Position numbers and translations under genes: made by a program. Below, piece after piece: positions 37,101-44,649 of a stretch of DNA of 64,000 bases. The stretch's first letter is position 1. Each line of letters begins with the position of its first letter. The DNA lies in the NCBI GenBank assembly GCA_963771705.1, contig CAVYUP010000008.1:62001-126000 (forward strand), written 5' to 3'. Origin of the DNA: DATFVA01 sp963771705 (GTDB taxonomy: Bacteria > Bacteroidota > Ignavibacteria > Ignavibacteriales > Ignavibacteriaceae). The notes beneath the pieces were generated by a model. The model did no database searches and was not told where the DNA came from. It saw only the letters and a list, made by a program, of their open reading frames with translations.

Positions 37101-37525
37101 CGAATTATTTTCAGTTCGTCGGTGCTCACATTGCTATTGCGAACGACTGCAATGCCTGCCACAACGGCAACTATAATAATACTCCCAACACCTGTTACGG
37201 ATGTCATTCAGAGAATTTTAATGGAACGACCAATCCTCCCCATATTCAATTGAATTTTGCGCATGAGTGTGTTGACTGCCATACCCAGAACGCATGGCAG
37301 CCGGCAAACTTCAATCATAGTTTTTACAACCTGGCCAGTCCGCACAATACAATGGACTGTAATAACTGTCATTCCGAGAGCAATTATCAGCCGCAATGTC
37401 TCAGCTGTCATTACAATGATTTTCTGGAAGCGCATAATCCGGGCGATCCGACGACCTGCTGGGATTGTCACTCAACTTCGCACTGGGGCGACGGGCCATC
37501 TATGAAAGGATTAAGAGTTGATTGA
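34109..37525 (+). CDS. Giant multihaem c-type cytochrome with 46 CXXCH motifs
   Basis: I count 46 CXXCH motifs in 1138 residues (one per 25) after a signal peptide (1-20, ending LFGQ). The chain is built of about 65-75-residue units with three haem motifs each, in the order CSSCH-QGFAGTP-CYPCH-NPNH-CQDCH-W.PA-FDH-FELTGAH. Each unit thus carries three additional conserved His (NPNH, FDH, GAH), matching one distal ligand per haem. No membrane anchor, lipobox or T9SS domain is visible. Overlaps the 20-haem gene and abuts the barrel gene. Likely a long electron wire at or outside the outer membrane; periplasmic placement is the alternative. Asn/Thr/Tyr-rich linkers suit a secreted protein. Confidence 0.93.
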   Translation: MRLLPFIISLLITSSALFGQSPHGDDFNIDCSFCHEASSWKVIPEKVTFDHDSTGFDLKGQHREVNCRSCHKSLIFSKAKANENCFSCHKDIHRGSVGYDCQRCHTPETWIVKDINVVHQESRFPLVGAHRLADCEQCHTDYQDLNFHVLSIDCYACHQTDYSGTTSPNHMTAGFSTSCDECHDITSMVWSATNFNHDFFPLKGGHALECASCHGSGGNFGGLSTACYSCHESNFNNTTDPNHVLGQFNHDCTECHTINGWSPAEFDHNKTQFELTGAHKTIDCSSCHSQGFAGTPTSCYPCHQSSYNNSTNPNHATAGISTECQDCHNTTAFIPSTFDHTATGFELTGRHTTVECSSCHQGSTSTADPACFSCHQADYNRAENHVSQNYPHECEMCHNTTKWDDATFNHSATSFPLTGAHQTVDCSNCHQSGFAGTSAQCESCHQTDFNNTINPNHQQIGIPTDCQTCHTTNPGWQPASFPIHNNFYELLGAHANISNCSDCHNGNYNTTPNECYGCHANNYNNTTNPNHQAAGFGTDCQSCHSQTAWQPATFDHDAQYFPIYSGRHAGTWNEDCSSCHTQPNNYSVFSCITCHEHNQQDTDDHHQGVQGYVYESNACYACHPTGEAGGSFNHDLSNFPLTGAHLSTACEQCHINGYSQLPSTVCSDCHLSGFNSTTNPNHQSLGIPSDCQTCHTTNPGWQPAQFPQHSQYFELSGQHAAITDCDACHNGNYNLVSSDCVQCHQNDYNNAANPNHTTAGIPVTCEDCHNSNGWSPSTFNHTTTGFVLDGAHTTLQCSTCHQGIVTGLNPDCVSCHQADYNSAANPNHTAAGIPVTCQDCHATSAWIPSTFNHTSTGFQLQGVHAQIQCSDCHQGTVTGLSPNCLPCHQADYNSAPNHAAQGYPSNCDLCHSFNGWTPASFDHNNTNFPLTGAHLQVQCSDCHSSGFTGTPTECFACHESNYNNTANPSHTALQLSTDCQTCHTTNPGWAPAQFPQHSNYFQFVGAHIAIANDCNACHNGNYNNTPNTCYGCHSENFNGTTNPPHIQLNFAHECVDCHTQNAWQPANFNHSFYNLASPHNTMDCNNCHSESNYQPQCLSCHYNDFLEAHNPGDPTTCWDCHSTSHWGDGPSMKGLRVD

Positions 37526-37526
37526 G

Positions 37527-39155
37527 ATGATTTTGAATGTTAAAACATACATAATCCTTTTATTCATAGTCCTCTTATGCGGAACAGGAGCATCAGCATC
37601 CACTTATGAAAAGGTTGAGAGGGTAGGGGTAGTTACGTATAAAACTTTGCAGAATATTTATGTGAAGTTTGAGAACACCGAAGGCATAGTTCAGGGGGAC
37701 ACGCTTTACCGTAAAGAGAATAATAGGCTGACCCCGGCGATGATAGTTCAGTTTATCTCCACAAAATCTGTCGCAGGTGAAGCAATAGGCAATATAGAGC
37801 TTAATACCGACGATAAACTGTATGCAATCATCGAGAGAGAAATTCCCGATGCCGTAACAGAAGATGCAGCTGCTACTAATCCCATCCCGGTATCGGCAGG
37901 AACGGCAGATGAAAGCATAAAAGACAATTTTAAAACCAGGAAAAAAATTGAACCTGCAGTGACAGGTAAGTTTTCTGTGCAATCATATTCCAATATTTCA
38001 AACTCGCCGTACTTCGCTGACAACCAGAGGTGGCGCTACTCCTTTTCACTGAGGGCAAAAGACATCGGCGGGAGCAGGCTTTCGTTCTCAGATTACATAA
38101 CATTCGTTTACAGGGCAGATCAATGGTCGATTCTCAAAGATAACTTCGGGAGGAGTTTGAGGGTATATGATTTTGCACTGAGCTATGACTTCACACCTAA
38201 GACCTCCATCTGGCTCGGCAGGCATCTTAACAGAAAAATTTCAAATATTAGTTCTATTGACGGGCTCCAGTTTGAAACAGGAATAGGTGACAATTACGCG
38301 GGAGTAGTTGCCGGTTCACGGCCGAACTATACCGATCTCGGATTCAACCTGAAACTGTTTGAATACGGATTTTACATCGGGCGGGAAGATTCGCTGAGCT
38401 CAGGATATATGACCAATACCGCGGCCTTCTTTGAACAGACAAACGATTTTAGAACCGACAGAAGATTCTTATATTTTCAGCATTCAAATTCACTTCTGCC
38501 CAATACGAACCTCTTCTTATCTACCGAAGTAGATATGTTCAAAATGATCAGCGGGGAAAGGAAAAACGAATTCCAGCTTACAAGTTTTTTTGCATCTGTG
38601 AGATATTCGCCCTCAAGGGTGATCTCATTCTCACTTAATTATGATGCAAGGAAAAACGTAATTTATTATGAAACATTTAAGAATTTCATCGATAGTCTGT
38701 TTGAGAACGAAACCAGGCAGGGATTCAACGCGCGGATAAACTTCAGGCCGTTCAACCGGCTGACCCTGGGATTAACCGGGGGCTACAGATTTCAGAAATC
38801 GGATATAAAACCAGCAAGAAATTTCGGGGGGTACATAACATACTCACGGATACCTGAAATTGAAATAACGCCGACAGTTTCATATACCAAACTAATAACC
38901 AGTTATATAGAAGGTGCGATAGCAGGATTACGTCTTAGCAGGAGCTTCGGCAGCTATATCGACCTGTCAGTTAATTACCGCAACACGCAGTACAAATTCT
39001 ACAGCACGATAGGGAACTTAAATCAGAACTCCTTATCAATTGATCTTTCAACATTTACGCTGAACCCAGTTTACCTATCAGTAAGCTATGAAGGAATATT
39101 TGAGGAAACCAGTACCTCAGGCAGAATTCTCCTCGACCTGACCACGCGTTTCTAA
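37527..39155 (+). CDS. Outer-membrane beta-barrel protein of the cytochrome cluster
   Basis: Signal peptide (to about residue 25), an N-terminal periplasmic module (about 30-95, GVVTYKTLQNIYVKFENT and GIVQGDTLYR, small beta fold), a linker, then alternating amphipathic strands to a terminal Phe (LLDLTTRF), the classic end of an outer-membrane barrel. No CXXCH is present. The start is taken at ATG 37527, one base past the upstream stop; an in-frame TTG lies at 37518. Position directly after two multihaem genes suggests the pore that lets a cytochrome cross the outer membrane, as in porin-cytochrome conduits. The number of strands is not certain; about 18-20 seems possible. Confidence 0.85.
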   Translation: MILNVKTYIILLFIVLLCGTGASASTYEKVERVGVVTYKTLQNIYVKFENTEGIVQGDTLYRKENNRLTPAMIVQFISTKSVAGEAIGNIELNTDDKLYAIIEREIPDAVTEDAAATNPIPVSAGTADESIKDNFKTRKKIEPAVTGKFSVQSYSNISNSPYFADNQRWRYSFSLRAKDIGGSRLSFSDYITFVYRADQWSILKDNFGRSLRVYDFALSYDFTPKTSIWLGRHLNRKISNISSIDGLQFETGIGDNYAGVVAGSRPNYTDLGFNLKLFEYGFYIGREDSLSSGYMTNTAAFFEQTNDFRTDRRFLYFQHSNSLLPNTNLFLSTEVDMFKMISGERKNEFQLTSFFASVRYSPSRVISFSLNYDARKNVIYYETFKNFIDSLFENETRQGFNARINFRPFNRLTLGLTGGYRFQKSDIKPARNFGGYITYSRIPEIEITPTVSYTKLITSYIEGAIAGLRLSRSFGSYIDLSVNYRNTQYKFYSTIGNLNQNSLSIDLSTFTLNPVYLSVSYEGIFEETSTSGRILLDLTTRF

Positions 39156-39270
39156 CACCGGCCAAATATGGGGCGAAAAGGTACCCTTCCCGGAAGTTTT
39201 TTCTTTATGAATATTTTATAACTTACCATTATGAAAACATCACTTTCTGAAAATATCCCGTTGGCTACCC

Positions 39271-40317
39271 ATGCATGAGTACATAGGCGCCCTCCACATG
39301 CATTCAATTTATTCAGACGGATCAGGAAAGGTTGAAGACATCGCCGGTTTTGCTGATGAAACCGGGCTGGATTATATCATCCTGACTGATCATAACACAT
39401 TAAGAGCGCTGAAGGAAGGATACGAAAAATGGTACGGCAAGACACTGCTGCTTGTGGGATGCGAAATTAATGATAAGGAGAACAAGAACCACTACCTTGC
39501 TTTCAACATCCAGGAAACATATTCCACAAGGATATCTGCAAAAGAATACGTGAGAAAAATAAGAGAGGCAGGAGGGATAGGATTCCTTGCACATCCGCAC
39601 GAGAAAAGAACACATATGGCCGAGCATCCGCCGTATCCATGGACCGAATGGGATACAAAAGATTTCACCGGGATCGAGATATGGAACCATATGTCTGAGT
39701 GGATGGAAAACCTTACCGAAGAAAATAAATATAAAGCATTTCTTCATCCATTAAAGACAATTGAAGCCCCTCCTGCAGAAACACTAAAAGTATGGGACGA
39801 ACTCAACCAGGACAGGAAAGTTGTAGGGATAGGCGGAGTGGACGCACATGCACACAAATACAACATTCTGGGATTCCTTGAAGTTGAAGTATTTCCCTAC
39901 AAAGTACTATTCAAATCGATACGGACCCATATTTTAACCGAAAAAAAAATAAAGAAAGATAACACCCCTGCAGGGATAGAAGCGGCAAAGAAGATGATCT
40001 ATGGGGCGCTGGAGGAAGGAAGGTGCTTCATAGCAAACGATTACCATGCTGATTCAAAAGGATTTCAATTTTATGCTGAAACAGGAAACAAAAAACATTA
40101 TATGGGGGAATCCCCCGAATTTAAGGGAGATATGAAACTAGTTGTCAGCCTTCCGGTGGACAAGGCTGAGATCAGGGTAATCAGGAACGGAAAACTATAC
40201 ATCAAAACCGAATCCACCAATTACGAGATGAAAGTAAAATCGAGAGGAATCTACAGGGTAGAAGTATTCCTCAACGGTAACGCCTGGATCTACTCCAACC
40301 CGATAAGATTTCTCTAG
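39271..40317 (+). CDS. PHP-domain phosphoesterase-like protein
   Basis: Metal-dependent hydrolase of the PHP family. Motifs appear in order: HMHSIYSDGSG, DHNTLR, GCEIND, FLAHPHEKR and GGVDAHAH, giving the usual His/Asp metal cluster. The C-terminal quarter (about 275-348) is a beta domain of the kind seen in PHP proteins with a CehA/McbA-like fold. It is soluble with no signal peptide. Substrate unknown (phosphate ester or similar). Single gene after the cytochrome cluster, separated by 115 bases. Confidence 0.9.
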   Translation: MHEYIGALHMHSIYSDGSGKVEDIAGFADETGLDYIILTDHNTLRALKEGYEKWYGKTLLLVGCEINDKENKNHYLAFNIQETYSTRISAKEYVRKIREAGGIGFLAHPHEKRTHMAEHPPYPWTEWDTKDFTGIEIWNHMSEWMENLTEENKYKAFLHPLKTIEAPPAETLKVWDELNQDRKVVGIGGVDAHAHKYNILGFLEVEVFPYKVLFKSIRTHILTEKKIKKDNTPAGIEAAKKMIYGALEEGRCFIANDYHADSKGFQFYAETGNKKHYMGESPEFKGDMKLVVSLPVDKAEIRVIRNGKLYIKTESTNYEMKVKSRGIYRVEVFLNGNAWIYSNPIRFL

Positions 40318-40640
40318 CAGCATTCCTAAGAATTCTGGTACCTTGCGCAAAAATCCAACCGATAAGTTGGAAAGAGGATTGCGCTGCCTGGGGCATGTTT
40401 TACAGCTTTTTGTTGGGTAAAAAAGTGCGGGGAATTTGGGACTACAATAATTAAGTATATCGATTTTTCAGGATCCTTTCGGGACAAGCGAGAATTTCGC
40501 TATTGTGACAGAAAATTTCTCTATTTAATCGCTATTTTTTTTGTAAATTTTATAGCTGGAAATAAACTTGTATTTCTCAGCGCCCTTCTTCACCTGTAAG
40601 GTATGAGGGTATGAGGGTAAGTTAAAGAAAATAATCATTT
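40318..40640. other. Intergenic region with a two-part hairpin
   Basis: No ORF. Just after the PHP stop lies a nested inverted repeat: outer GCGCAA (40345-40350) with TTGCGC (40379-40384), inner CCAAC (40355-40359) with GTTGG (40366-40370). It has no T tract. A short direct repeat TATGAGGG occurs twice near 40602-40617. The end should hold the tRNA promoter. Confidence 0.45.
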
Positions 40641-40714
40641 GCGCCCGTAGTTCAATTGGATAGAATGTTGGATTCCGGTTCCAAAGGTTGCAGGTTCGAG
40701 TCCTGCCGGGCGCA
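40641..40714 (+). tRNA. tRNA-Arg (anticodon CCG)
   Basis: A 74-base cloverleaf. Acceptor GCGCCCG pairs with CGGGCGC plus discriminator A; anticodon stem TTGGA/TCCAA with loop TTCCGGT gives CCG; T arm GCAGG-TTCGAGT-CCTGC is perfect. CCA is not encoded. It reads CGG codons. Confidence 0.96.
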
Positions 40715-40722
40715 CATAATCC

Positions 40723-40757
40723 AGCGCCACAGCCATTATACAGCTTGCGGCTGGCGC
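40723..40757 (+). other. Hairpin downstream of tRNA-Arg
   Basis: AGCGCCACAGCC pairs with GGCTGGCGC around a loop of about 14 bases, with two bulged bases. A short T run begins 17 bases later, too far for a textbook terminator, but it may mark the tRNA transcript end or processing. Confidence 0.4.
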
Positions 40758-40849
40758 AGTGATACTGAATTTTTTATTGGAACCTTAATTCATTTAGTAT
40801 TAAGTTTAATGCTTTGATTTTTAAGAATAATCTGTAGGATAGAATATAG

Positions 40850-41539
40850 ATGCTCACGAAAAAGAAAAAACTTTCCCGGAAAGAAATTAAAGAAGATAGG
40901 CTGGTTTCATCTTATTACCAGGCACAAAGTTTTGTGGTGGAAAATAAGTCGCGCCTTCTTACATACGGCGGTATCCTTATTGTTATCGCTCTTGCAGTGA
41001 TTTACTACGTGAATCATAAGAAGGAAGTTAACCAGGAAGCAGGAGTTGCTTTATCGAGAGTGATTGATTCGTACGATAGAGGAGCGTATCTGGAGGCAAT
41101 TGAAGGTAAAGCCGGAACTGAGATGATAGGTCTTAAGAAGATAGTTGAGCAGTATGGCGGCACAGAAAACGGTGAGACGGCAAAAATATACCTGGCAAAC
41201 AGTTATAACCGGCTTGGCAAGTTCGACGAAGCTTTTAAATACTACAAGGATTATTCAGGTGATATTCCTTTGCTGAAGGCTGCTTCGCTGGCAGGGCAGG
41301 CAGGGTACTACGCATATAAAAATGATTTTGAGAAGGCAGCTGATCTTTACAGGGATGCTGCGCATGTAAGCAAGTATAATGTTGATAATCCGGACTATAT
41401 GCTTAAAGGCGCGATAAATTATATTAACGCGGGTAAGAAGGAGCAGGCAAAGGACCTACTGACCACGATAAAGAAGGATTATAAAACTTCCTCAGCCAGT
41501 CGTGAGGTTGAGCGTTACCTAGCTCTGGTTGAGGCTTGA
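40850..41539 (+). CDS. TPR membrane protein, YfgM-like
   Basis: A basic N-terminal segment, one membrane helix (about 38-57, YGGILIVIALAVIYYV), then TPR repeats (about 95-225; for example AKIYLANSYNRLGKFDEAFKYY). This is the layout of YfgM/ancillary SecYEG-type and related TPR proteins that face the periplasm; the specific role is not proven. Length 229. A terminator follows the stop. It precedes efp but is a separate transcription unit. Confidence 0.82.
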   Translation: MLTKKKKLSRKEIKEDRLVSSYYQAQSFVVENKSRLLTYGGILIVIALAVIYYVNHKKEVNQEAGVALSRVIDSYDRGAYLEAIEGKAGTEMIGLKKIVEQYGGTENGETAKIYLANSYNRLGKFDEAFKYYKDYSGDIPLLKAASLAGQAGYYAYKNDFEKAADLYRDAAHVSKYNVDNPDYMLKGAINYINAGKKEQAKDLLTTIKKDYKTSSASREVERYLALVEA

Positions 41540-41557
41540 TCTTAAGCAATTATGGCG

Positions 41558-41581
41558 AAGCCGCTTTCGGGCGGCTTTTTT
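41558..41581 (+). terminator. Rho-independent terminator
   Basis: Stem AAGCCGC/GCGGCTT around a 6-base loop and followed by a T run; it ends the TPR gene unit. Confidence 0.88.
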
Positions 41582-41720
41582 CATTTTCGGACTGATTTTT
41601 ACCAAAAACGGGCAGTTTTTTGTCGAAAACTGGTAATTTTTATCAATTCCTATTTCTTGACTTTCAAACCTTATATGTCTATTTTTTTACTCGATTAATA
41701 AACTTTTAACCTAAGGATTT

Positions 41721-42284
41721 ATGGCCGATACTTCTGATTTCCGAAACGGACTTATAATTAAATATAAAAACGATCTTTATACTATTACAGAATTCCAGCA
41801 TGTTAAACCCGGCAAGGGGGGAGCCTTCGTAAGAACAACCTTAAAAAACCTCAGAACGGGAAAGGTGCTCGATAATACTTTCCGTGCGGGGGAAGGTATT
41901 GATATCGTACGTGTTGAGAGGAGAAAATACCAGTTCCTCTACCGTGAAGGTGATTTTCTGGTATGTATGGACAATGATTCTTATGAACAGATCAACATAC
42001 CGAAGGAGCTTTTCGGCGACGGCGAAAAGTATCTGAAAGAAGGGGAAGAAATTGATATTCTATTTAACGGCACGGAAATAATAAATGTTGAAATTCCAAT
42101 ATTTGTCACGCTTAAAGTAGTTCATACCGAGCCTGGTTTTAAGGGCAATACTGCCACAGGCGCATTAAAGCCCGCAGAACTGGAAACCGGCGCAAGCGTG
42201 AATGTTCCTTTATTTATTGATGTAGACGACTTGCTGAAGGTTGACACCCGGACGGGCGAGTATGTTGAACGAATAAAATCTTAA
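41721..42284 (+). CDS. efp: Translation elongation factor P
   Basis: Helps ribosomes through polyproline stretches. The three beta-barrel domains are visible; the loop HVKPGKGGAF carries Lys32, aligned with the modified Lys34 of E. coli EF-P. The C-terminal signature FIDVDDLLKVDTRTGEYVERI is intact. Length 187 is normal. The lysine modification genes are not in this window. It starts a fatty-acid/biotin operon: accB follows after 16 bases and accC after that, an arrangement found in many bacteria. Confidence 0.97.
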   Translation: MADTSDFRNGLIIKYKNDLYTITEFQHVKPGKGGAFVRTTLKNLRTGKVLDNTFRAGEGIDIVRVERRKYQFLYREGDFLVCMDNDSYEQINIPKELFGDGEKYLKEGEEIDILFNGTEIINVEIPIFVTLKVVHTEPGFKGNTATGALKPAELETGASVNVPLFIDVDDLLKVDTRTGEYVERIKS

Positions 42285-42300
42285 AAAACCAAGGAATCCA

Positions 42301-42756
42301 ATGGATTTAAACCTGATCAGGAAACTAGTTAAGCTTGTTGACTCAAGCGAGGTTACAGATCTTGAGATTGAAGAAAATGGTTTGAGAGTTAAAATAGCTA
42401 AGAAGATCAGGGGTGTTAAGGCTATAGCTCAACCACAGATTCTCTCTACTTCTCAAACAGCCCCCCAGGCTCCTTACGAGCAGAAGAATGAGGAAAGCAC
42501 ACAGGCCACAGAAAAGCTGCACGAGGTTCATTCCCCGATTGTAGGAACCTTTTACAGAGCACCAGCTCCGGATGCCGATCCTTATGTACAGGTAGGCGAT
42601 AGGGTTTCACAAGGATCTGTTTTATGTATTGTTGAAGCAATGAAGCTGATGAATGAAATTGAATCGGATGTAAGCGGAAAGATCGTAAAAATTCTTGTTG
42701 AAAATGGAAAACCGGTTGAGTATAACCAGCCTTTGTTTCTTGTTGAGACAAGCTAA
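42301..42756 (+). CDS. accB: Biotin carboxyl carrier protein of acetyl-CoA carboxylase
   Basis: Carries the biotin of acetyl-CoA carboxylase, the first step of fatty-acid synthesis. The N-terminal helical part (MDLNLIRKLVKLVDSS) and Pro/Ala/Gln-rich linker lead to the biotinyl domain, with the biotin-accepting Lys in CIVEAMKLMNEIES about 35 residues from the C-terminus. Length 151 is typical. It lies between efp and accC in one operon. Confidence 0.97.
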   Translation: MDLNLIRKLVKLVDSSEVTDLEIEENGLRVKIAKKIRGVKAIAQPQILSTSQTAPQAPYEQKNEESTQATEKLHEVHSPIVGTFYRAPAPDADPYVQVGDRVSQGSVLCIVEAMKLMNEIESDVSGKIVKILVENGKPVEYNQPLFLVETS

Positions 42757-42779
42757 TTCTCAGGAAGTTTGAGGAAGAT

Positions 42780-44123
42780 TTGTTTAACAAAATTCTAATC
42801 GCCAACAGAGGCGAAATCGCATTACGTGTTATCAGAACCTGCAAAGAACTGGGTATTAAAACCGTAGCAATATATTCTGAAGCCGATAAAGATTCATTAC
42901 ATGTCACTTTTGCAGACGAGGCTGTCTGCATTGGTCCTTCCCCCAGCAAGGAAAGCTATCTAAAAATGCCTCTAATTATTTCTGCTGCGCAGATTACAGG
43001 TGCCGAAGCCATTCATCCGGGATACGGGTTTCTGGCAGAGAACGCGAGCTTCTCGGAAATATGCGCTGATTCAGGAATCAAGTTTATAGGTCCTTCTCCA
43101 AAAATGATCAACGCTATGGGGGATAAGTCGTTTGCCAAAGATACTATGAGGAAAAACGGTGTACCTGTGATACCGGGAAGCGACGGCGTTATAGCAGACA
43201 TCAGTGAAGGAAAAAATGCAGCGGCGGAGGTAGGCTACCCGGTGATAATTAAGGCGTCGGCAGGGGGCGGCGGTAAAGGTATGAGGATTGTATGGGAGGA
43301 ATCAGAATTTGAAAAAGCCTACCAGACAGCACGTACCGAGGCTGAATCTGCTTTCGGCAACGGCGATGTTTATATAGAAAAGTTTCTCGAGAATCCCCGG
43401 CATGTGGAGATACAGGTACTGGGCGATATGTTCGGTAACGTTTATCATTACGGCGAGAGAGATTGTTCCGTACAGCGGAGGCATCAGAAGCTTATTGAAG
43501 AATCTCCTTCTCCTATTATTGATGCCGAGACCAGGAACCGGATGGGCGAAACTGCGGTGCTGGGAGCCAAATCTGTTAATTATGAAGGAGCGGGAACAAT
43601 AGAATTCCTTGTTGATAAGCACAAGAACTTCTACTTTATGGAAATGAATACGAGGATCCAGGTTGAGCATCCGGTTACTGAACTTGTATACGATGTAGAC
43701 CTGATAAGGCAGCAGATACTGGTTGCCGCAGGAGAAAAGATTGAGACGCTCCCGCGTAAACCCCTGGGACATGCAATCGAGTTCAGGATAAATGCAGAGG
43801 ATCCGGCTAACGGATTCAGGCCTTCCCCGGGTAAAATTGAATCACTTCATTTTCCCGGCGGGTTCGGGGTAAGGGTTGATTCACATATTTACCACGGTTA
43901 TTCGATACCTCCTTTCTATGATTCGCTTATAGCAAAGCTGATCGTTTGGGGAAAGGACAGGAATCATGCTATTGCCCGGGGAAAAAGAGCTCTAGAGGAG
44001 TTTATTGTTGAAGGTATAAAAACAACGATACCTTTCCATCTGCAGGTCCTTGAAGATCCGAGATTTGTCAGCGGTAATTTTGATACCGGATTCCTCGAAA
44101 AATTTGAATTCAAGGCAACTTAA
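42780..44123 (+). CDS. accC: Biotin carboxylase subunit of acetyl-CoA carboxylase
   Basis: ATP-dependent carboxylation of the biotin on AccB. N-terminal ILIANRGEIALRVIRTC and EAIHPGYGFLAENA, the ATP-grasp glycine-rich loop KASAGGGGKGMRIV (about residue 162), catalytic-site RDCSVQRRHQKLIEE and MEMNTRIQVEHPVTE are all intact, and length (447) is standard. The start codon is TTG at 42780 behind GAGGAAGA. The gene follows accB after 23 bases. The carboxyltransferase subunits are not in the window. Confidence 0.97.
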   Translation: MFNKILIANRGEIALRVIRTCKELGIKTVAIYSEADKDSLHVTFADEAVCIGPSPSKESYLKMPLIISAAQITGAEAIHPGYGFLAENASFSEICADSGIKFIGPSPKMINAMGDKSFAKDTMRKNGVPVIPGSDGVIADISEGKNAAAEVGYPVIIKASAGGGGKGMRIVWEESEFEKAYQTARTEAESAFGNGDVYIEKFLENPRHVEIQVLGDMFGNVYHYGERDCSVQRRHQKLIEESPSPIIDAETRNRMGETAVLGAKSVNYEGAGTIEFLVDKHKNFYFMEMNTRIQVEHPVTELVYDVDLIRQQILVAAGEKIETLPRKPLGHAIEFRINAEDPANGFRPSPGKIESLHFPGGFGVRVDSHIYHGYSIPPFYDSLIAKLIVWGKDRNHAIARGKRALEEFIVEGIKTTIPFHLQVLEDPRFVSGNFDTGFLEKFEFKAT

Positions 44124-44164
44124 ATAATTTCATCACTTCTATAGAAAAATAAATTGAGGTTAAA

Positions 44165-44545
44165 ATGGATTTCCCAAATAATCTGAAGTACACAAGCGAT
44201 CACGAGTGGATAAAAGTTGAAGGCAACACTGGTACAATAGGAATTACTGAGTATGCGCAGGGCGAGCTTGGAGACGTTGTGTTTGTTGATATCGATCCCA
44301 ACCTGGGTGAGATAAAAAAGGGCGAATCTTTCGGCACTATTGAAGCAGTAAAAACTGTAAGCGATATGTTTGCTCCCTGCAGCGGTAAGGTGCTCGATCT
44401 GAATAAGGATCTGACCGATAATCCCGAGTTCATAAATACCGATCCGTATGGCAAAGGCTGGATGGTAAAAATTGAGATAAATGATTTATCTGAATTGGAT
44501 GATCTGATGGACAGCTCTGCTTATAAAAGTCAGGTTGGACAGTAA
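44165..44545 (+). CDS. gcvH: Glycine cleavage system H protein
   Basis: Lipoyl carrier that shuttles the aminomethyl group between the P, T and L proteins of glycine cleavage. The lipoyl Lys is in GTIEAVKTVSDMFAP (about residue 63); the N-terminal KYTSDHEWIKVEGNTGTIGITEYAQ is typical. Length 126 is normal. Ribosome site TTGAGGTTAAA precedes the ATG. The partner genes gcvP and gcvT are not in the window. Probably co-transcribed with accC (41-base gap). Confidence 0.96.
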   Translation: MDFPNNLKYTSDHEWIKVEGNTGTIGITEYAQGELGDVVFVDIDPNLGEIKKGESFGTIEAVKTVSDMFAPCSGKVLDLNKDLTDNPEFINTDPYGKGWMVKIEINDLSELDDLMDSSAYKSQVGQ

Positions 44546-44649
44546 GAAAAAAGTTTATGTCCTAAGGAACGATGTGTACGAGCAGGAGATTCATACCCTG
44601 ACTAAAACCGATATTGAATGACAATGATGGGGGAACAACTGAAAAGGAA

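Noticed and set aside
32523..37525. Assigning the cytochromes to nitrite, hydroxylamine or tetrathionate reductase systems
   Set aside because: No catalytic CXXCK, no pentahaem NrfA/HAO pattern and no molybdoenzyme gene nearby; the motif spacing is that of repetitive wire-type cytochromes.
40723..40757. Riboswitch after tRNA-Arg
   Set aside because: A single bulged hairpin does not match any riboswitch I know, and the next gene is a TPR protein with its start over 90 bases away.
44535..44616. A 24-codon frame between gcvH and guaA (MDSKKKVYVLRNDVYEQEIH onward, TTG start)
   Set aside because: The composition looks protein-like, but it is very short, starts inside gcvH and has no ribosome site of its own. 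It may be a remnant or chance.
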